Positions 1 through 8,215 of a DNA stretch of 44,983 nucleotides are shown one piece after another (position 1 is the stretch's first letter; each line of letters opens with the position of its first letter). Position numbers and translations under genes: made by a program. This DNA is from an uncultured Bacteroidota bacterium (GTDB lineage: Bacteria; Bacteroidota; Bacteroidia; Flavobacteriales_D; Sanyastnellaceae): positions 1-44,983 of the forward strand of contig CAIZGX010000059.1 in NCBI GenBank assembly GCA_903932685.1. Reading direction: 5' to 3'. The notes below the pieces were generated by a model. The model was not told the DNA's origin. It ran no database searches and saw only the letters and a program-made list of their open reading frames with translations.

Positions 1-405
1 CGCAACTACTTTTTTCGCAGGAGCAGCTTTCTTTATTGGCGCAACTACTTTTTTCGCAGGAGTAGCTTTCTTTATTGGCGCAACTACTTTTTTCGCAGGA
101 GCAGCTTTCTTTATTGGCGCAACTACTTTTTTCGCAGGAGCGGCCTTCTTCACAGGCGCAACTACTTTTTTCGCAGGAGCGGCCTTCTTCACAGGCGCAA
201 CTACTTTCTTCGCAGGAGCAGCTTTCTTTGCAGGCACGGCCTTTTTTGCAGGCACGGCCTTTTTTGCAACGACCTTTTTCGCAGGCGCTACTTTCTTAGC
301 AGGAGTGGCTTTTTTAGCAACTATCTTTTTCGCTGGAGCAGCCTTCTTTGCAGGGGCAGATTTTTTCGCAACAACTTTTTTGGCAGGGGTAGATTTTTTT
401 GCCAT
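1..405 (-). CDS. Lysine/alanine/proline-rich histone H1-like protein, N-terminal part, runs off left edge
   Basis: An open frame starts with ATG at 405-403, five bases after the ileS stop codon, and stays open to base 1, giving at least 135 residues. The start reads MAKKSTPAKKVVAKK, and the rest is built from AKK-type units, later from a regular 13-residue unit PAKKVVAPIKKAA and variants. The composition is that of bacterial histone H1-like tails, which bind DNA non-specifically by charge. In many Bacteroidota the gene after ileS encodes a DksA/TraR-type zinc-finger regulator, and some carry a lysine-rich N-terminal extension. It is therefore possible, but not visible here, that a DksA-like domain follows off the edge. 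It is probably co-transcribed with ileS. The reading frame is certain; the function is not. Confidence 0.8.
   Translation of the reverse strand, partial: MAKKSTPAKKVVAKKSAPAKKAAPAKKIVAKKATPAKKVAPAKKVVAKKAVPAKKAVPAKKAAPAKKVVAPVKKAAPAKKVVAPVKKAAPAKKVVAPIKKAAPAKKVVAPIKKATPAKKVVAPIKKAAPAKKVVA
2..235 (-). repeat. Six tandem 39-bp coding repeats
   Basis: Six consecutive 39-base units lie at 2-40, 41-79, 80-118, 119-157, 158-196 and 197-235. Each encodes 13 residues of the lysine-rich protein. The three units nearest the edge are almost identical at DNA level, and the others differ by a few bases. Towards the N-terminus the unit gives way to shorter 18-base units at 236-253 and 254-268. There are no spacers, so this is in-frame tandem duplication. 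Confidence 0.9.
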
Positions 406-410
406 GGGTC

Positions 411-3400
411 TTAAAGGTTTTTGGTTAATAGTAAACGTACCACTTCTTCACCTTCCCATTCAACCGCGACACCCCCTTCCATTTCTGGAACGAACTCAAG
501 CGAAGAAGCAAGTACTTGACTGCTAATATATTCAGAATTGTTTTTCAAAACATCATTCAGGTAGTTTTCTCCTGAAACTTTAACAATTATTTTATCTGTA
601 ACCTCGAAATGGGTCTCTTTTCTGAGGTTCTGTATACGATTCACTAACTCACGAGCATAGCCCTCCTCCTTCAATTCAGGGGTAATGGTAACATCTAAGG
701 CAACAGTAAGAGGGCCTTGGTTGGCTACTTTCCATCCGGGAATGTCAACAGGAATAATTTCCACGTCTTCGGTTTGAAGAAGAATGGATTCTTTTGTCCA
801 GAGGAATTCTCCTGTTTTCTCAATTGAAGAAATTATTTCTTGTGCATTGTCCAAGGCGAATTGTTGAATTTCCTTCATGAATTTCCCACACTTCTTTCCG
901 AGTGTTTTGAAATTTAATTTAAGATCCTTCACAATTTTGGTGGTTTGCTCATCAACACACTTAACAGCTTTCACATTCACTTCGCTGCAAATTAGATCTG
1001 CAACACTTTCAATGCGAGATTGTGTTGTTTCATCGAGAACAGGAATACGGATTTCAGCAAGGGTCTGACGAACCTTAATGTTTTCTTTTTTACGAATAGA
1101 AAGCGCCATGCTTGAAATGCGTTGAGCCAAATCCATGCGAGCTTCAAGATTTTCATCTCTGAAACTTCCGTTTTCTAATCGAGATAAATGCACCGACTCG
1201 TTATTGTTGTTCAGGCTTTGGAACAACCAATCCGAATAAAACGGAGCAAACGGACTTATGAGTTGTGCGACTTGTTTCAAGCAAGCATGAAGTGTAGCGT
1301 ATGCTGAACGTTTATCATCAGTCATTTCACCGTGCCAGAATCTTTTACGTGCAAGACGAACATACCAATTGGAAAGATGATCGTTCACAAACGATTCAAT
1401 GGCTCGCGCAGCTGGAGTAGGATCAAATGCATCTAGATTCTTTTGAACATCGAGCGTGAGCGCATTCAATTTACTTAAAATCCACTTGTCTAATTCTGAG
1501 CGGTCTTCAACTGCAGGATCATTTGCAGAAGCTTCGTACCCATCGATGTTTGCGTAAAGCGCGAAGAATGAATAGGTGTTCGACAGGGTTCCGAAGAATG
1601 TCCGTTGAACTTCAGCAATTCCTTCTGTATCGAATTTCAAATTATCCCACGGATCGGAATTGGTGATCATATACCAACGCGTTGCATCGGGACCGTATTT
1701 TCCAAGGGTTTCGAACGGATCAACCGCATTGCCCAATCGCTTGGACATCTTGTTTCCGTTCTTATCTAAGACAAGTCCATTTGAAATAACATTTTTATAA
1801 GCAACAGAATCGAAACACAACGTTGCAATCGCATGCAAGGTGTAAAACCATCCTCTTGTCTGGTCCACTCCTTCAGCAATGAAATCAGCAGGGAAGGAAA
1901 GGTTGTTGTCTATTTTCTCTTTGTTCTCGAACGGATAGTGCCACTGCGCATAAGGCATAGCACCACTGTCGAACCAGACGTCTATCAAGTCCGCTTCACG
2001 GTGCATCGGTTTCCCGCTAGGGCTAACCAAGACTATTTTATCTACGTATGGTTTGTGTAAATCGAACAAGTTATAATTCTCAACCGAATGTTCGTTCGGT
2101 TTGAAATTTTCAAGCTGATTGGTTTCTGAAATTCCAGCGGCTACGCTTTTTTTCAATTCTGATTGAAGTTCTTCTACCGAGCCAATGCAGATTGATTCGC
2201 TTCCGTCTTCGGTACGCCAAATTGGAAGTGGAATTCCCCAGAAGCGACTGCGTGAGAGATTCCAGTCGTTGGCATTTTCCAACCAGTTACCAAATCTTCC
2301 AGTACCTGTAGATTCAGGCTTCCATTGGATGTTGTTGTTCAATTCCACCAAACGATTGCGTTTTTCCGGAACTTTAATGAACCAAGAATCCAATGGATAA
2401 TAGAGAATAGGTTTATCTGTTCTCCAGCAATGCGGATAGTTGTGCGCGTATTTTTCTTTCTTGAATAATTTTCCTTCGGTTTGAAGTTTCAAGACAATAC
2501 GTTCGTCAACACTTAAATATTGAAGCTTGTCGGTGTCTTTAATGATTCCTCCAAGACTTGCTTTTTGCTTCAGTAATTCAGTAGCTTTTTCTTCTTCCGA
2601 ATAGTAGGCTTCTTTCACGAACTCTTCTCCGAATAAGAATTTGCCGTCTTGTACTTCAGGCAGGAAACGTCCTCTGCGATCGACAAGGGTAAGATTGCCC
2701 ATGCCGTTTTGTTTCGCCACGCGGAAGTCATCTGCTCCAAAGCTTGGTGCTATGTGAACAATTCCGGTTCCATCCTCGGTAGTAACGAAATCGCCGCCAA
2801 TAATTTTGAAAGCATGGCCGTCAGTAGGTTGTACGAAAGGGAGTAATTGCTCGTATCGAAGATTCAAGAGTTCTTTTCCTGAAATTTCAGAGACAGTTTT
2901 ATTCGGAATTTTTTTGTCTCCTGCATTGAATTCTTCAAAGTTTTCTCCGTTCGCTTCCGGGAAATGTTTTTCACGAAGAGCTGAAGCCACAATGAAATAA
3001 GCGCGCTCGTTTCCAAAAGGAGTCAAGGATTCAACGACAGAATAATTTATTTTTTCTCCAACGGCCAAGGCCACGTTAGAGGGCAATGTCCACGGTGTGG
3101 TCGTCCAGGCCAAAACATAAATCGGTAAATCAGCATTCACATTGAGTGTGGCATTCGCATCAATCAATTTGAACTGCGCTACCGCCGAAGTGTCTTTCAC
3201 TTCTTTGTAGCAACCGGGCTGGTTCAATTCGTGAGAACTCAAACCTGTTCCTGCAGCCGGTGAGTAGGGTTGAATGGTGTAGCCCTTGTACAACAGATTC
3301 TTCTTGTGCAATTGCTGAATTAACCACCAAACGGTCTCAATGTATTTGTTGTCATAGGTTACATACGGGTCGTTCATATCTACCCAATAACCCATGTCTT

Positions 3401-3809
3401 TAGTTAACTTTTCCCATAGGTCGGTGTACTTCATCACCTCCTTGCGGCAAGCATTGTTGTATTCTTCCACCGAAATGGTTTTACCAATGTCTTCTTTCGT
3501 AATGCCTAGTGTTTTTTCTACACTTAGTTCAATGGGAAGTCCGTGCGTGTCCCAACCCGCTTTGCGGTGTACTTGTTTTCCAAGAAGGGTTTGGTAACGA
3601 CAGAAAATGTCTTTAATGGAACGCGCCATGACGTGGTGAATACCAGGCATTCCGTTCGCAGAAGGTGGCCCTTCGAAAAACACGAACGGCTGTCCGCCTT
3701 CGCGCTCAGTGATACTGCGCTGGAAAATGTTTTCCGCTTGCCAGTATGCTTGTATGTCGTTCGCTATTTGTGGAAGCGATATTCCTTTGATTTCCCTGTA
3801 TTTGCCCAT
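411..3809 (-). CDS. ileS: Isoleucyl-tRNA synthetase (type 2, swapped GIHH signature)
   Basis: This cytoplasmic class Ia enzyme charges tRNA-Ile. At 1132 residues it is long, like the eukaryote-like type 2 IleRS. The order seen is: signature region PSANGMPGIHH with GIHH at about residues 56-59, the editing-domain strand WTTTPWTLPSN at about 235-245, and KMSKR at about 687-691, followed by the anticodon-binding and C-terminal regions. The canonical HIGH motif appears as GIHH, with its first and third residues exchanged. An upstream in-frame start at 3845 would lie inside the terminator hairpin at 3844-3870, so ATG at 3809 (MGKYREIKG) is preferred; it also matches the usual N-terminus of the family. 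The lysine-rich gene follows at once. Confidence 0.97.
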   Translation of the reverse strand: MGKYREIKGISLPQIANDIQAYWQAENIFQRSITEREGGQPFVFFEGPPSANGMPGIHHVMARSIKDIFCRYQTLLGKQVHRKAGWDTHGLPIELSVEKTLGITKEDIGKTISVEEYNNACRKEVMKYTDLWEKLTKDMGYWVDMNDPYVTYDNKYIETVWWLIQQLHKKNLLYKGYTIQPYSPAAGTGLSSHELNQPGCYKEVKDTSAVAQFKLIDANATLNVNADLPIYVLAWTTTPWTLPSNVALAVGEKINYSVVESLTPFGNERAYFIVASALREKHFPEANGENFEEFNAGDKKIPNKTVSEISGKELLNLRYEQLLPFVQPTDGHAFKIIGGDFVTTEDGTGIVHIAPSFGADDFRVAKQNGMGNLTLVDRRGRFLPEVQDGKFLFGEEFVKEAYYSEEEKATELLKQKASLGGIIKDTDKLQYLSVDERIVLKLQTEGKLFKKEKYAHNYPHCWRTDKPILYYPLDSWFIKVPEKRNRLVELNNNIQWKPESTGTGRFGNWLENANDWNLSRSRFWGIPLPIWRTEDGSESICIGSVEELQSELKKSVAAGISETNQLENFKPNEHSVENYNLFDLHKPYVDKIVLVSPSGKPMHREADLIDVWFDSGAMPYAQWHYPFENKEKIDNNLSFPADFIAEGVDQTRGWFYTLHAIATLCFDSVAYKNVISNGLVLDKNGNKMSKRLGNAVDPFETLGKYGPDATRWYMITNSDPWDNLKFDTEGIAEVQRTFFGTLSNTYSFFALYANIDGYEASANDPAVEDRSELDKWILSKLNALTLDVQKNLDAFDPTPAARAIESFVNDHLSNWYVRLARKRFWHGEMTDDKRSAYATLHACLKQVAQLISPFAPFYSDWLFQSLNNNNESVHLSRLENGSFRDENLEARMDLAQRISSMALSIRKKENIKVRQTLAEIRIPVLDETTQSRIESVADLICSEVNVKAVKCVDEQTTKIVKDLKLNFKTLGKKCGKFMKEIQQFALDNAQEIISSIEKTGEFLWTKESILLQTEDVEIIPVDIPGWKVANQGPLTVALDVTITPELKEEGYARELVNRIQNLRKETHFEVTDKIIVKVSGENYLNDVLKNNSEYISSQVLASSLEFVPEMEGGVAVEWEGEEVVRLLLTKNL

Positions 3810-3843
3810 GGAAGGTTTGAAAATAGAGTGCAAAGATAAAAAC

Positions 3844-3870
3844 AAAAGCGGAGGGTTGACCTCCGCTTTT
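3844..3870 (-). terminator. Intrinsic terminator of tRNA-Leu, nearly symmetrical
   Basis: AAAAGCGGAGG and CCTCCGCTTTT form an 11-bp stem around a short loop. In the minus direction it is followed by GTTTTT. It lies four bases beyond the 3' end of the tRNA and 34 bases before the ileS start, so it separates the two units. Confidence 0.85.
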
Positions 3871-3874
3871 CAAG

Positions 3875-3956
3875 TGCGCATGGAGGGACTCGAACCCCCA
3901 CGCCTCACGGCACTAGATCCTAAGTCTAGCGCGGCTACCAATTACGCCACATGCGC
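3875..3956 (-). tRNA. tRNA-Leu(UAG)
   Basis: The minus strand gives an 82-base class II tRNA. The acceptor stem GCGCATG pairs with CATGCGC, with discriminator A at 3875. The anticodon loop is CTTAGGA with anticodon TAG at 3922-3920, there is a long variable arm (TGCCGTGAGGCGT region), and the T arm is GGGGGTTCGAGTCCC. CCA is not encoded. It would read CUA and other CUN leucine codons. Confidence 0.95.
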
Positions 3957-3967
3957 ATGTTGCGGTG

Positions 3968-3975
3968 CAAATATA
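3968..3975 (-). promoter_or_regulatory. -7 box of tRNA-Leu promoter
   Basis: The minus strand reads TATATTTG, an exact match to the Bacteroidota -7 consensus TAnnTTTG, ending 12 bases before the tRNA 5' end. The -33 region is only a weak match. Confidence 0.6.
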
Positions 3976-4026
3976 CAATGCTTCTTCGAATATGAAAGTT
4001 TTTCTCTTCTGGATTAACTTAAATAG

Positions 4027-4836
4027 ATGAAATATTTCGCTTTTTCACTCTACTTCACGCTGCAATTCGCTACTGAAAATTTTGCTCAGAATGTCTGTGG
4101 TGCCCGAATGGCCGCACTTAGCGGAAGCGCCATTACACAACCCGATGCTTTTGCCGGATTCAACAACTTGTCGGCTTCTGCTCAATTCAAGGGGAGTTCT
4201 TACGCGTTTTATGGACAAATTCCCTATGGAATTTCGGAGATTAAAGACGCTGGAGTGTCCATTTTACAACATTTCGGAACAGGAGTTATGGGGGTGGTAT
4301 TCCAATCTTATGGGAATACGGAATTTAATCGTCAACGCATGAACTTCGGTTATGCGTTGAATCTTTCAAATAAATTCAAGGCGTCGGTTAGTCTCGGATA
4401 TTCTTCCACCCGAATAAGTAACGGCTATGGAAAGGCGCATACCCTTTGGGCGAATGTTGGGGCTACCTATGATGTTCGCAAAGATTGGAAATGGGCAGCG
4501 GTGATTGACCTTCCGGCGAGTGCTTTGAAGAATTCGGAAGAGCTGCCCGCAACACTTCGAATCGGGACGACCTATTCATTCGGAGAACAAGTGGTCCTTT
4601 CAGCGCAAGTGATTTCAACGACTAACGATCAATCTTCTGTGAGTTACAGTTTCGGATTGGAATACATTCCCATTGATGTTTTGTCTCTCCGATTTGGAAT
4701 GAACACGTTCTGGCAAACATGGTCTATGGGTGTCGGAACGAAATTCCGAAACTGCTCATTCGATGCTGCTGCATTTGTTCATCCGCAATTGGGTATTACT
4801 CCTCAAATCTCATTGACCTATGGAATGGAGAAGTAA
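4027..4836 (+). CDS. Predicted outer-membrane beta-barrel protein, PorV/PorQ-like
   Basis: The 269-residue product begins with a short hydrophobic segment ending near NFAQ, consistent with a signal peptide cut before about residue 21. The mature part has the look of Bacteroidota outer-membrane proteins: an early 'DAFAGFNNLSASA' stretch resembling the D-x-N-P/A region of PorV- and PorQ-type barrels, then many short alternating amphipathic strands (for example the 'FGYALNL' and 'YSFGLEY' regions), ending in YGMEK. No enzyme motif is visible. The gene overlaps the next one by 17 bases, which suggests translational coupling and a shared role at the outer membrane. The PorV/PorQ relation is an inference from local pattern, not a firm family call. 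ATG at 4027 gives the only good signal sequence. Confidence 0.7.
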   Translation: MKYFAFSLYFTLQFATENFAQNVCGARMAALSGSAITQPDAFAGFNNLSASAQFKGSSYAFYGQIPYGISEIKDAGVSILQHFGTGVMGVVFQSYGNTEFNRQRMNFGYALNLSNKFKASVSLGYSSTRISNGYGKAHTLWANVGATYDVRKDWKWAAVIDLPASALKNSEELPATLRIGTTYSFGEQVVLSAQVISTTNDQSSVSYSFGLEYIPIDVLSLRFGMNTFWQTWSMGVGTKFRNCSFDAAAFVHPQLGITPQISLTYGMEK

Positions 4837-6880
4837 GTGTCTTCTTTTTTTTCTTTTCGTTTGGAAAGGAATTGCTCTTTTCGCGCAAGAAGAAAACAAC
4901 GCGCTGGTTGAACAGCGCATTGAAACCATTTCAAGTTTTATGGAAGAGGGGAGTGACGTGGATTATTCTTCACTCACCGAAGATTTGACCTACTTCGCTC
5001 GCCATCCGATTAATTTGAACACAGCCGACGCGCTTTCCTTGCAATCGCTGTTAGTACTCAGCGACACCCAGATAAATGCACTCTTCAAACATATTGATTG
5101 TTATGGAAAATTGAAAAGCATCTTTGAATTGCAGAGTGTGGTTGGAATGGATTTGCCCACAATTCGATGGTTGCAGCCGTTTGTGTATGTGAATGAAGAC
5201 GATGGGTTTTCTGATTTTTCATTTCGAAGATTACGAGAGGAAGGAACACACGACATTATGCTTCGTTCGAAACGAACCCTGCAAGAACAAGCGGGATTTA
5301 TTCCAGATCCGCTCACTGGAAAAAAGAATTTTTCAGGAAGTGAATACGGAACATACATGCGTTATCGTTTTCAATACCGAAGAAATATTTTGGTTGGAAT
5401 GACCTTCGAAAATGACATTGGAGAACCGCTCAGGAATGGACCCGATTTTAAAAGTGCATCGCTGTTCATTCGCGAAGCGAAAGCATTGAAGCAACTCGTA
5501 GTTGGCGATTACCAAGTGCAGTTCGGACAAGGACTCACCTGCTGGAACAGCATGGCGTTCGGAAAGTCTTCGTTCAGTGTGCAGGTGAAACGAAATGCAC
5601 AAGGTTTGAAGCCTTATTCTTCGGTGAACGAAAGTTCGTTTTTTCGAGGAGCAGGTATTACACTTGGAAATAAATTTGTAACAGCAACAGTGTTCGCTTC
5701 TAGAAGAAAGTTAGATGCCACCATAAACACAGACACAGTTCTAACCGATGACGGAATGGCTGTGAGTTCAATTGTTTTAGGAGGTCTGCATCGAACGGAA
5801 AGCGAAATCGCCAAGAAGAATATATTGGCTGAACTTGTTTCGGGCGGAAATATCCAAGTTCAAAAAGGAATGTGGAAATTGGGAACTGTCGCTGTTCAGC
5901 GAAGTTTGAGTGATTCGGTTGCGGCACGAACAGATTGGTATGCGAACGAGAAATTCGCTGGTAAAACACAAAACGCGGTTGGAGTGTATGCGGAAGGTGT
6001 GTTGCAAAATGTTTCGCTGTTTGGTGAAGTTTCGCGCAGCTCGAACAATGCTTGGGCTTACGTTGCGGGGCTTACCGCTGCCTTGCATTCGCGGGTCTCA
6101 GCAACGATTTTATTTCGGAATTTCGATATAGATTTTCAATCGGTGTATTCGAATGTAATTGCTGAAGGAAGTAGTGTTTTTCCTTCGAATGAATTTGGAA
6201 TGTATTTCAGTGTTCAAGCGCAGCTTTCAAAAAAGATAAGTGTTAACGCATACTCAGATGGAGTGCAATACCCTTGGCTGCGTTATCAAGTGACAGGGCC
6301 TTCTAGTTTCAGCGATAATCTTATTCAATTCAATTATAAGCCAGACAAGAAGCATGAATTGTATGCGCGAATGCGCATTCGAAGAACGTCTATTGACCGA
6401 AGTGTTTTGAATCGCATTGACTTTCCTGTTGATAAGCTTTCGCAGCAAATTCGATTGAATTTTATTTTCAGTCCGACTGAAAGTTTGAAGTTGCACAGTC
6501 GTTTAGAATTAGTAAAAACCAATGAAGAAGGGCTTCCGACTGAAACGGGATATTTGGTTTTTCAAGATGTCATTTGGAAGAAGATGAATGTCCCATTTAG
6601 CGTAACGATTCGTTACGCATTGTTTCAATCAGATACTTGGAATGCCCGCTTGTATGCTTATGAGAACGATGTTCTATACAGTTACAGCATTCCGGCATAC
6701 TACGGAAAGGGTGCAAGAATCTACGGCATCTTCAAATTCGATGTTCGAAGGAACATAGATGTTTGGTTTAGAATTGCACAATGGACTTACACCGATCGAG
6801 ATTTCATCTCTTCGGGAAATTCAATGATTAGTGGATTTCGAAAAACAGATTGCACACTGCAAATGCGCATGCAGTTTTAA
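4820..6880 (+). CDS. Secreted helix-hairpin-helix (ComEA-like) protein with predicted beta-rich C-terminal region
   Basis: The 686-residue product has a signal peptide (KCLLFFLFVWKGIALFAQ, cut near residue 23). A stretch at about residues 58-116 looks like two helix-hairpin-helix units: 'INLNTADALSLQSL' is the typical ComEA-type opening, and 'LKSIFELQSVVGMD' belongs to the second. From about residue 155 to the end the sequence is rich in alternating strands with many aromatic residues, ending in LQMRMQF, as expected for a barrel anchored in the outer membrane. ComEA-type domains bind DNA in competence systems. Here the combination with a barrel-like region is common in Bacteroidota hypothetical proteins, but its role is unknown. 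It overlaps the upstream barrel gene by 17 bases and shares its stop region with convergent kmo. Confidence 0.8.
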   Translation: MEWRSKCLLFFLFVWKGIALFAQEENNALVEQRIETISSFMEEGSDVDYSSLTEDLTYFARHPINLNTADALSLQSLLVLSDTQINALFKHIDCYGKLKSIFELQSVVGMDLPTIRWLQPFVYVNEDDGFSDFSFRRLREEGTHDIMLRSKRTLQEQAGFIPDPLTGKKNFSGSEYGTYMRYRFQYRRNILVGMTFENDIGEPLRNGPDFKSASLFIREAKALKQLVVGDYQVQFGQGLTCWNSMAFGKSSFSVQVKRNAQGLKPYSSVNESSFFRGAGITLGNKFVTATVFASRRKLDATINTDTVLTDDGMAVSSIVLGGLHRTESEIAKKNILAELVSGGNIQVQKGMWKLGTVAVQRSLSDSVAARTDWYANEKFAGKTQNAVGVYAEGVLQNVSLFGEVSRSSNNAWAYVAGLTAALHSRVSATILFRNFDIDFQSVYSNVIAEGSSVFPSNEFGMYFSVQAQLSKKISVNAYSDGVQYPWLRYQVTGPSSFSDNLIQFNYKPDKKHELYARMRIRRTSIDRSVLNRIDFPVDKLSQQIRLNFIFSPTESLKLHSRLELVKTNEEGLPTETGYLVFQDVIWKKMNVPFSVTIRYALFQSDTWNARLYAYENDVLYSYSIPAYYGKGARIYGIFKFDVRRNIDVWFRIAQWTYTDRDFISSGNSMISGFRKTDCTLQMRMQF

Positions 6881-8214
6881 ATTCGTTTTAGAATTTCGTT
6901 TTCAATTTCTTCACTGTCCCAAACGGCTTCAATGTCTGGTCTGTTCATGACTTCCTTCATGATTTCATTCTGACGAATTCCGCTGCTTAACGCCTCGTGA
7001 TATGGAATGTGACTGAAGGTAACCTGCGAATAAAGTGGAATCCATTTTTCGGGATGTTTGCTCGCGAATCTTCCTTCAATTTTTTTCTGAAGAAGGAAAT
7101 CTTTGTCAGCTGTTAAATCGCGCATCTCAATGTAATTGCGAAGAGCGAGTTCTAAAATAGCGTCACCGTTTGGCTTGCGCATTTTTCCATATTCTTTCAA
7201 AAGTTCTGGATGGTCTTCACCCAGCTCAGTCATGAGGCGATCAAGTTCGCTGCAGTCTTCAAATCCACTGTTCATACCCTGACCGTAAAATGGAACGATA
7301 GCATGAGCAGAGTCTCCCATAAGTGCCACTTGGTTTTTGTAGTTCCAAGGATTGCATTTGGTCATGACTAAACTAGCGGTTGGATTCGTGTTGAAGTCCA
7401 ATAAAAGTTCGGGCATCATTGCCTTTGCATCTGGGAAATATTTCTCGAAGAAATCGAGAACGTCTTGATCTGTTTTTAATTTGTCGAAAGAGACTTCTCC
7501 TTCAAACGGGAAGAAAAGCGTGCAAGTGAAACTGCCATCTATGTTTGGAAGTGCAATCATCATGAACTCTCCGCGTGGCCAAATGTGCAAACAGTCGATG
7601 CGCATTTTATGCGTGCCGTCTTCGTTGGCTGGAATCTCTAATTCCTTGTAGCCGTGGTCTAAATAGGCTTGCGAATATTCGTTGCGATCAAGTTTCGTCA
7701 TTCGTGCTCGAACGGCGCTGAAGGCACCGTCTGTTCCGAAAATCTGATCGAATTGGTGACGGACGTGTTCGCCGTTTTTCCCTTCGAAAACAATGGTGTT
7801 GGTGTCGAGTTCAACATCGACACATTTGTGTTCGAAATTGAGTGAAACGTTTTCAAATTCTGCTGCGCATCTCACCAAGGTCTGATTCAGAATTCCTCTT
7901 GAAACACTGTATATGGCTTGCCCTTCTTTTCCGTAAGGTTGGTAGGTGAGTTCGCCTGTTACTGCGTGCATTAATCTTCCACTCATGGGAAGCGCAACCT
8001 CTTCAATTTCTTTGCGAATGCCAGCGCCTTCAAGGCCTTTCCAACCGCGATCGCTTAATGCGAGATTAATACTTTTGCCTTGAACAACTTTCACGTTGCG
8101 AATGTCTGATCTTCTATCGAAGACAGAAACTGTATATCCGCGTTTCGCAAGGTATACCGCCCATAAACTTCCAACTAATCCTGCCCCAACAACGGCAACG
8201 TTTTTCTTGTTCAT
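6877..8214 (-). CDS. kmo: Kynurenine 3-monooxygenase
   Basis: This FAD- and NADPH-dependent hydroxylase converts L-kynurenine to 3-hydroxykynurenine in tryptophan breakdown or de novo NAD synthesis. It is 445 residues long, normal for the bacterial family. The dinucleotide motif GAGLVG is at residues 10-15, and the second FAD motif GDSAHAIVPFYGQGMNSG lies at about 300-318, the characteristic KMO version. An in-frame codon at 8226 would overlap the upstream gene. ATG at 8214 starts one base after the upstream TAA and places the FAD motif at the usual distance. The gene is downstream of a cystathionine-type PLP enzyme, evidently in one operon. No other kynurenine pathway gene lies in the window. 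Its stop codon overlaps that of the convergent gene ending at 6880. Confidence 0.95.
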   Translation of the reverse strand: MNKKNVAVVGAGLVGSLWAVYLAKRGYTVSVFDRRSDIRNVKVVQGKSINLALSDRGWKGLEGAGIRKEIEEVALPMSGRLMHAVTGELTYQPYGKEGQAIYSVSRGILNQTLVRCAAEFENVSLNFEHKCVDVELDTNTIVFEGKNGEHVRHQFDQIFGTDGAFSAVRARMTKLDRNEYSQAYLDHGYKELEIPANEDGTHKMRIDCLHIWPRGEFMMIALPNIDGSFTCTLFFPFEGEVSFDKLKTDQDVLDFFEKYFPDAKAMMPELLLDFNTNPTASLVMTKCNPWNYKNQVALMGDSAHAIVPFYGQGMNSGFEDCSELDRLMTELGEDHPELLKEYGKMRKPNGDAILELALRNYIEMRDLTADKDFLLQKKIEGRFASKHPEKWIPLYSQVTFSHIPYHEALSSGIRQNEIMKEVMNRPDIEAVWDSEEIENEILKRI

Positions 8215-8215
8215 C

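Noticed and set aside
2-235. Possible CRISPR array
   Set aside because: The units are directly joined with no spacers and are a multiple of three in length inside an open frame.
75-526. Plus-strand open frames with serine-, glutamine- and leucine-rich repeats
   Set aside because: They are the opposite strand of the lysine-rich repeat gene and of the ileS end. The repeats are explained by the 39-bp coding unit.
3543-4017. Plus-strand frames of about 100 residues across the ileS start and tRNA
   Set aside because: They run antisense through ileS, the terminator and the tRNA and have no recognisable protein pattern.
5333-6522. Several minus-strand frames inside the helix-hairpin-helix gene
   Set aside because: The plus-strand gene has a signal peptide and continuous protein-like sequence. 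The minus frames are shadows.
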